A stretch of DNA of 42,504 nucleotides from Nanobdellati archaeon (lineage in GTDB: Archaea > Nanobdellota > Nanobdellia > Woesearchaeales > JAADFO01). Positions 37,280 to 42,504 of this stretch are shown in pieces. Below the pieces are notes generated by a model. It was given only the letters and a program-made list of their open reading frames with translations, ran no database searches and was not told the DNA's origin. Each line of letters opens with the position of its first letter. Within the stretch, counting starts at the first letter, position 1. Location: positions 1 to 42,504 of the forward strand of contig JAADFO010000016.1 in the NCBI GenBank assembly GCA_013152815.1, read 5' to 3'. A program made the position numbers and the translations under genes.

Positions 37280-37337
37280 ACACACAGGGGAATCATATTC
37301 TTTTCTCCTTTCTGTTCAGAAATACAATCTGGATACA

Positions 37338-38669
37338 TCAATGTTTTAGATTCTTGAAGAAATGACGGAAACAGGATCCTACATAGTCCATCTCTTCCTT
37401 GCCAAGCTGGGGATGGATACCTATCCAAAAGGTCTGTTCCATGATAATGTCCGTATTAGTGAGTTTCCCGGAAACACGATAAGAGATGTCCTTGAAGTAA
37501 GGCTGGCGTGTCAGGTTTCCTCCGAAAAGCATCCTGGTCATGATTCCCTTCGACTCGAGAAAAATAACCAAATCCTTTCGCTTCACCGAACTCCATTTCA
37601 TGGTTATGGGAAAACCGAACCAAGCAGGGTCGGATCCGTGAATCGTTTGGGGAAGCAGCAGGAAGTCCTCATGGGAACGGAGCAACCTGCTCATCTGGTC
37701 GAAATTCTTCTTTCTTTGCTGCAGGAAAGCAGGAAGTTTTTTCAGTTGGGCAAGTCCTATGGCAGCCTGCATATCTGTCCATTTCAGATTATATCCCAGA
37801 TGGGAATAGATGTATTTATGATCATACCCCAAAGGAAGATCGCCAAGTTTCCATCCAAAGCGCTGGCCACATGTATTATCATGTCCCGGATCGCACCAAC
37901 AGTCACGTCCCCAGTCACGCAGGGATTCCAGGACACGTTTGAAAAGGGGTTTGTCGGTCACCACAGCTCCGCCTTCCCCGGTTGTGATGTGATGGGCGGG
38001 GTAGAAACTGAAGGTAGCCATATCACCAAATGTCCCGACCTTCTTTCCATCAAAGGTCGAACCGAGCGCATCACAGCAATCCTCGATCAGGTAAAGACCA
38101 TGTTCATCGCAGAGCTTTCTCACTGCAGATACATCAAAAGGATTGCCCAGCGTATGGGCAAGAAAGACTGCCCGTGTCTTCTCTCCGATGGCCGCCCGTA
38201 TCTTATCAACAGAAGCGTTATAGGTGCCCAGTTCGACATCGACAAAGACAGGCAAGAGACCGTTCTGGACGATGGGATTGACGGTCGTGGGAAACCCCGC
38301 AGCGACGGTGATGATCTCATCCCCTTTTTTCAGCCGCTTCTTTTCAGGAAGCAGGGGTGAGGTCAATGCAGAGACGGCCAACAGCGTTGCAGAAGAACCC
38401 GAATTGGTAGGGACCACATATTTCAGTCCGAGAAATGATGCGAGTTCTGCAGAGAATGCCCGATGGAACCGTCCTTCTGTCCACCAGCCATCGAGGACAG
38501 CATCGACCGCCATGATGAGCTCTTCCTCATCGAACACCTTGCCAGAGGGAGGAATCTTCGGGTTGTCTTTGGAGAAAGCCGGCTTCTGAAATCTCAGGCC
38601 ATAATAGTCCCCAATCTTCTTCAGGATGTCTTTTTTCAGCATGTCGGATTGTTCTTGGCCTTCGGTCAC
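37338..38669 (-). CDS. rfbH: CDP-4-dehydro-6-deoxyglucose 3-dehydrase (E1), PMP/DegT-fold
   Basis: DegT/DnrJ fold with His replacing the PLP Lys ('FSFYPAHHITTGEGGAVV'), Cys cluster 'DCWCDPGHDNTCGQRF' and 'GYDHKYIYSHLGYNLKWTDMQAAIG'. Confidence 0.92.
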   Translation of the reverse strand: MTEGQEQSDMLKKDILKKIGDYYGLRFQKPAFSKDNPKIPPSGKVFDEEELIMAVDAVLDGWWTEGRFHRAFSAELASFLGLKYVVPTNSGSSATLLAVSALTSPLLPEKKRLKKGDEIITVAAGFPTTVNPIVQNGLLPVFVDVELGTYNASVDKIRAAIGEKTRAVFLAHTLGNPFDVSAVRKLCDEHGLYLIEDCCDALGSTFDGKKVGTFGDMATFSFYPAHHITTGEGGAVVTDKPLFKRVLESLRDWGRDCWCDPGHDNTCGQRFGWKLGDLPLGYDHKYIYSHLGYNLKWTDMQAAIGLAQLKKLPAFLQQRKKNFDQMSRLLRSHEDFLLLPQTIHGSDPAWFGFPITMKWSSVKRKDLVIFLESKGIMTRMLFGGNLTRQPYFKDISYRVSGKLTNTDIIMEQTFWIGIHPQLGKEEMDYVGSCFRHFFKNLKH

Positions 38670-39565
38670 GGGATTGCCTCCTTGACATTGATGTCTGCGA
38701 TGACAGACCTCAGATCATCGAGTTCTTTGTCCAATGAGGGCAGGGAGAATCCAAGACGCTTTTGGATAAGTGCATTGACGGTGCTACAGTTCAGTGGTCT
38801 CTGAGCGACCTGCCCCAGGTCGGTGGTCAGGACAGGATGGATAAACGAAGTGCCCCAACCGAAAGCATCAGCTATACGCAGGGCAAAATGATATCGATCG
38901 AGAGCGACATTTCCTGTTGCGTTATAGGTCCCTTCCAGACCTTTGTCGATGCTTCGCCGTATCACTTCCACCAAGGTCTTTATGTAGGTCGGGTTGCTGA
39001 TCTGATCGCTCGGCACAAGCATCCTTTCCTTGGAAGCCTGTTTCCGGTAGAGTTGCATGAAGAAATTATGGCCGTGGGGGTCCCATCCAAAGATTACGGT
39101 TGAGCGTAGGATAAGTGCATGCTCCTGCTGTTTTCTTACTAGTTTTTCTGCTTCAAGCTTGGTCTGGCCATAATACGAACCAGGAAGGACAGGACTTTCT
39201 TCAGTGTAAGTACCATCAGTACCAGGATAGACATAGTCGGTCGAAAGATAGATAAAATAGGTTTCCTTGTTTATCGCATTGAGAATGTTTGCAGTGGCCT
39301 GGACATTGTTCAGGCGGGCCTCTTCCTGGTGAGTCTCACAGTACTCAACATTGGTGAGCGCTGCACAATGGATGATGATGTCTGGTTTCAGCCTTGACAC
39401 AAGAACAAGGGTCTTTTCTGCATCGGTAAGATCTATGAGCTCATCGGTGGTCGGAGAAGGATTTCGCGAAAGACCGGTCACCCTGAAACTCCCTTTCAAA
39501 GCATGATAAAGATTCGAACCGACAAAGCCCGAAGAACCTGTTATGACCAGATGTTCCTTAGCCAT
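38666..39565 (-). CDS. RmlD-like NAD(P)-dependent dehydratase/reductase (SDR)
   Basis: 'VITGSSGFVGSNLYHAL'; 'YFIYLSTDYVYPGTDGTYTEESPVLPGSYYGQTKLEAEKLV'. Confidence 0.88.
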   Translation of the reverse strand: MAKEHLVITGSSGFVGSNLYHALKGSFRVTGLSRNPSPTTDELIDLTDAEKTLVLVSRLKPDIIIHCAALTNVEYCETHQEEARLNNVQATANILNAINKETYFIYLSTDYVYPGTDGTYTEESPVLPGSYYGQTKLEAEKLVRKQQEHALILRSTVIFGWDPHGHNFFMQLYRKQASKERMLVPSDQISNPTYIKTLVEVIRRSIDKGLEGTYNATGNVALDRYHFALRIADAFGWGTSFIHPVLTTDLGQVAQRPLNCSTVNALIQKRLGFSLPSLDKELDDLRSVIADINVKEAIP

Positions 39566-40007
39566 GCTTCAACTCCCAGGAGTAGGGTATCTTTTTGGTG
39601 AAAGGATCTTCTCTCATGATCTCATCTGGATCATGGGGTTCTGTTGCACAGTTGGCCACGATGGCAGGGATCGACCCTACTCCTTTGAACCCATTATAGA
39701 CCATGGGCGGTATCTTCACGAGCGTATAGTTGTCCTCTCCGATGAAAAGCTCCATTATTTCCCCTCTTGTCGGTGAATCCTTCCGGTCATCGAATAGCAC
39801 AAGCTTTATCTGACCTTTCACAACCGCATAGTTGAGAGTCATCTTCCTATGGATATGCCAGGCCTTGATTGCCCCGGGATTGACCACAGAGAAATAGATC
39901 TCGCCGAACCTCTCGAAAAGAGGGTCATCATTCCTGAGCATGTGCATGATCTTTCCTCGCTCGTCAGGAATCTGCTTCAGTGGTTTTATGGAGACACCAT
40001 CGATCAT
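39558..40007 (-). CDS. RmlC-like sugar epimerase (cupin)
   Basis: 'KPLKQIPDERGKIMHMLRNDDPLFERFGEIYFSVVNPGAIKAWHIHRKMTLNYAVVKGQIKLVLFDDR'. Confidence 0.88.
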   Translation of the reverse strand: MIDGVSIKPLKQIPDERGKIMHMLRNDDPLFERFGEIYFSVVNPGAIKAWHIHRKMTLNYAVVKGQIKLVLFDDRKDSPTRGEIMELFIGEDNYTLVKIPPMVYNGFKGVGSIPAIVANCATEPHDPDEIMREDPFTKKIPYSWELKHG

Positions 40008-40088
40008 TGTCTCATCCTCCGTGTTGGCTTGTTGTTTTCCTGATGAAGTGCATCTGAAAAGATGATTTCAGCAGATATTCTTTGATAG

Positions 40089-41069
40089 CTATGCGAAATG
40101 TTTGCGATACCAAGGAATGGTCATCGTCAGACCTTCTGAAATCGAGGTACGTGGTTTCCAACCGAGCATCTTTGTTGCCTTCTCACTTGACAGATACTGA
40201 TCATGGATCTCGTTCTTTACCTTGTCTTGGATGAGCGGCTGGAGTCGTGACCCCATCACTTTCTGGATAGCAGCGACGACCTCCAACACGGATAAAGGCC
40301 TGTTCATGCCAAAATTGAAGATGTCAGACTTCGCTTTACCATCCAGATGCTCAGCTGCTCTCAGATAACCGTCAACAATATCCTCAACATAAAGATAATC
40401 TCTCTGGAACGTGCCGTCGCTGCGGATGACGGGTCGTTGACCACGAAGAATCGAACGGATTGTTCCGGGAATAAGACGGTCAAAATTTGTGTCTCCACCG
40501 CCGTAGATATTGCCGCATCGCGTGATATGAAGAGGGAGCCCATAACTATGGGCATATGTCTGAGCAAGGAGATCTGCGCTTGCCTTTGAAGCATCATAAG
40601 GATGGAGCGGTTTCAGGGCAAAATCTTCAGTGTAGGGCAGTTTTTCATGGGAACCATAGACCTTATCGGTGGAAGCGATGATCGTGCGCTCCACCAGCGG
40701 GCTGAGACGGATCGCTTCCAGCATATTCCATGTACCGACCACATTCGCATTGAAGGTTGAACGAGGACTTCTCAGAGCAGTCGTAACGATGGTCTGCGCG
40801 CCAAGATGGAAGACCGTGTCAATCTCATATTCATTAAGCGTCCGTTCAATATCATCATAGGACTCCAAAGAACCCCGCACAATGTTGACCTTGGAAACAT
40901 CGCCAGAAAGGAAAAGTTCTGAATGGCCAACCTGATCCCTCAAAAGGATTGATATGTCTGCTTTCTTTTGGATGAGGGCTTTTGTGAGCCAAGAACCGAC
41001 GATGCCAGAGGCTCCTGTGATGAAGACTTTTCTGCCTTCCCAAAACCTGTCATTTACCACGTCCGCCAT
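40089..41069 (-). CDS. rfbG: CDP-glucose 4,6-dehydratase
   Basis: 'WEGRKVFITGASGIVGSWLTKALI'; 'TIIASTDKVYGSHEKLPYTEDFALKPLHPYDASKASADLL'; adjacent to the cytidylyltransferase and E1. Confidence 0.9.
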   Translation of the reverse strand: MADVVNDRFWEGRKVFITGASGIVGSWLTKALIQKKADISILLRDQVGHSELFLSGDVSKVNIVRGSLESYDDIERTLNEYEIDTVFHLGAQTIVTTALRSPRSTFNANVVGTWNMLEAIRLSPLVERTIIASTDKVYGSHEKLPYTEDFALKPLHPYDASKASADLLAQTYAHSYGLPLHITRCGNIYGGGDTNFDRLIPGTIRSILRGQRPVIRSDGTFQRDYLYVEDIVDGYLRAAEHLDGKAKSDIFNFGMNRPLSVLEVVAAIQKVMGSRLQPLIQDKVKNEIHDQYLSSEKATKMLGWKPRTSISEGLTMTIPWYRKHFA

Positions 41070-41824
41070 GGGATATGCTCCTCGCTGTACGCTTCATTCA
41101 GATCTTCATAGTCCTTATAGGTATCCATGGAATGCCAATAACCCTCATGATGATAGATGGCCAGGTTCTCTTCTTTGGCCAGATCGGGAAGGGTCTTGTC
41201 GACCAGCATGGCATCCTGTTTCACATCGATACGGTCAAAGATGGCCTTCTCAAAGACCATGAACCCTCCATTGATGACATCATCAAGTATGGGCTTTTCC
41301 TTGAATTCGGAGACAAGACCCCCATCGACCTTGAGGACACCATATTTTGAGATAGGATGAAGGCCAGTTATGGTCGCCAGCTTCTTCTTCTGCTCATGAA
41401 ACGCCAGAAGCTTCTTGATGTTGATGTCTGCAAGCCCGTCTCCATAGGTCAACATGAACCGGTCCCCATCAATATGTGGAGCTACCCGTTTGAGCCTGCC
41501 AGCTGTCAGTGTCTTCTTTCCTGTATCGACAAAGGTGATGTTCCAGTCGAGCATGTCCTTCTTGTGGATGGTGAGTTCATCTGGATGTTTCAGATTCATG
41601 GAAAAATCGTGGGACATCCACTGGTAATTTTTGAAATAATGCTTAATCAGCTCCCCCTTATAGCCAAGTGCCAGGACAAAATCCTTGTACCCCTGGGAAG
41701 CATAAATCTTCATGATATGCCAGAGAATGGGCTTGTTCCCTATTTCAACGAGTGGCTTAGGTATGAACTCTGTCTCTTCACGCAACCTGGTGCCTTTCCC
41801 ACCACAAAGAATGACTACTTTCAT
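41054..41824 (-). CDS. rfbF: Glucose-1-phosphate cytidylyltransferase
   Basis: 'MKVVILCGGKGTRLREETEFIPKPLVEIGNKPILWHIMKIYASQGYKDFVLALGYKG'; 'GLADINIKKLLAFH'. Confidence 0.95.
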   Translation of the reverse strand: MKVVILCGGKGTRLREETEFIPKPLVEIGNKPILWHIMKIYASQGYKDFVLALGYKGELIKHYFKNYQWMSHDFSMNLKHPDELTIHKKDMLDWNITFVDTGKKTLTAGRLKRVAPHIDGDRFMLTYGDGLADINIKKLLAFHEQKKKLATITGLHPISKYGVLKVDGGLVSEFKEKPILDDVINGGFMVFEKAIFDRIDVKQDAMLVDKTLPDLAKEENLAIYHHEGYWHSMDTYKDYEDLNEAYSEEHIPWRTW

Positions 41825-41842
41825 GAAACATTACCCCCTCTA

Positions 41843-41866
41843 TGCAGTTCTATGTGCAGTTCTATG
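41843..41866. repeat. Two perfect tandem copies of the 12-mer tgcagttctatg upstream of the cytidylyltransferase gene
   Basis: 41843-41854 and 41855-41866. Confidence 0.85.
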
Positions 41867-41885
41867 GGAAGATTGTGATTCTGAG

Positions 41886-41900
41886 GCATTTATATACTTT
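41886..41900. promoter_or_regulatory. Divergent promoter region between the sugar operon (-) and the glycosyltransferase (+)
   Basis: gcatttatatactttac has TATA-like sequence on both strands. Confidence 0.5.
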
Positions 41901-41995
41901 ACTCTTGCTAGGATACTGACAAGATGCCGAGAGTCTGGCTCAAACAGACGAAAAGAATATAACCTGAAGTGTTACCTTGCATCGGGGATCTCCAA

Positions 41996-42504
41996 GTGAA
42001 AAGAAAGCAACTGCTGTCCATAATCATACCGGCATATAATGAGGAGAACAGGATAGGAAGCACACTCCGGGCCATCAAAGAGTATTGCAACAGGAAGAGG
42101 CTCAACTATGAGATCATCATCGTCGATGACGGAAGCAATGACAGGACAAGGACAATAGTCGAAAAGGCAAAGGACCGCCATATCCGTCTGGTCTCCTACG
42201 GAAAGAACAGGGGAAAAGGCTTTGCTGTGCGGTTCGGCATGGGAAAGGCCAGAGGAGACCTCCTTCTCTTCTCTGATGCTGACCTGTCCACACCCATCGA
42301 AGAGCTTGACAAGTTCCTTCCGCTGGCAGAAAGGTTCGATGTCCTCATCGGTTCCCGCAATCTCAGAGGATCAGATATCAGAATAAGGCAGCCCTGGTAC
42401 CGAAGGATTCCCGGAAAGATATTTTCCATCATCACGAGGGTCCTGCTGCTTCCCGGAATAAAAGACAGCCAGTGCGGCTTCAAGCTGTTCACCAGGAAAG
42501 CTGC
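41996..42504 (+). CDS. GT2 family glycosyltransferase, dolichyl-phosphate sugar synthase-like (3' truncated by window edge; absent from the supplied track)
   Basis: GTG start; translation VKRKQLLSIIIPAYNEENRIGSTLRAIKEYCNRKRLNYEIIIVDDGSNDRTRTIVEKAKDRHIRLVSYGKNRGKGFAVRFGMGKARGDLLLFSDADLSTPIEELDKFLPLAERFDVLIGSRNLRGSDIRIRQPWYRRIPGKIFSIITRVLLLPGIKDSQCGFKLFTRKA. Confidence 0.93.
   Translation, partial: MKRKQLLSIIIPAYNEENRIGSTLRAIKEYCNRKRLNYEIIIVDDGSNDRTRTIVEKAKDRHIRLVSYGKNRGKGFAVRFGMGKARGDLLLFSDADLSTPIEELDKFLPLAERFDVLIGSRNLRGSDIRIRQPWYRRIPGKIFSIITRVLLLPGIKDSQCGFKLFTRKA

Noticed and set aside
37362-38360. Plus-strand 332-aa ORF
   Set aside because: Antisense to the clearly recognisable E1 (RfbH-type) gene.
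41712-41999. Plus-strand 95-aa ORF over the sugar/GT2 intergenic region
   Set aside because: Mostly antisense to the cytidylyltransferase gene, and its end overlaps the real GT2 start.
1-42504. tRNA, rRNA, transposase or integrase genes
   Set aside because: No recognisable tRNA cloverleaf, rRNA stretch, IS terminal repeats or recombinase protein motifs were seen by eye.

Overview
The window looks archaeal: TATA-like boxes (TTTATATA) with short leaders, DUF99 and stand-alone Lrp/AsnC RAM-domain genes, and secreted proteins very rich in N-X-S/T sequons. I cannot place the lineage without a search. About three quarters of it is a cell-surface locus. (1) The left end holds an operon of secreted Ig-like proteins. 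It starts with a >2,570-aa protein cut by the window edge and continues through ATGA overlaps. (2) At ~11.1-22.0 kb is a tandem array of seven paralogous ~250-aa secreted proteins, all ending in a Y-F/W-V-E-L-type beta strand (mostly YYFYVEL). They are interspersed with two secreted proteins sharing another C-terminal module and three small DNA-binding regulators. This is the best candidate for an undescribed system: a regulated, multi-paralog surface or filament family. (3) At ~22.5-35 kb, mostly on the minus strand, are membrane-anchored surface proteins, one split by a frameshift at a GT dinucleotide run. A chain of four tiny coupled ribbon-helix-helix-like genes, partly missed by the ORF track, lies upstream of the split gene. 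A lipoprotein here may be a stand-alone oligosaccharyltransferase-like domain. (4) At ~35-37 kb are MscS, a RAM-domain protein and DUF99. (5) At ~37.3-41.8 kb is a CDP-3,6-dideoxyhexose (ascarylose-type) sugar cluster, followed by a divergent GT2 glycosyltransferase cut by the right edge. All calls come from reading the sequence. No searches were run.
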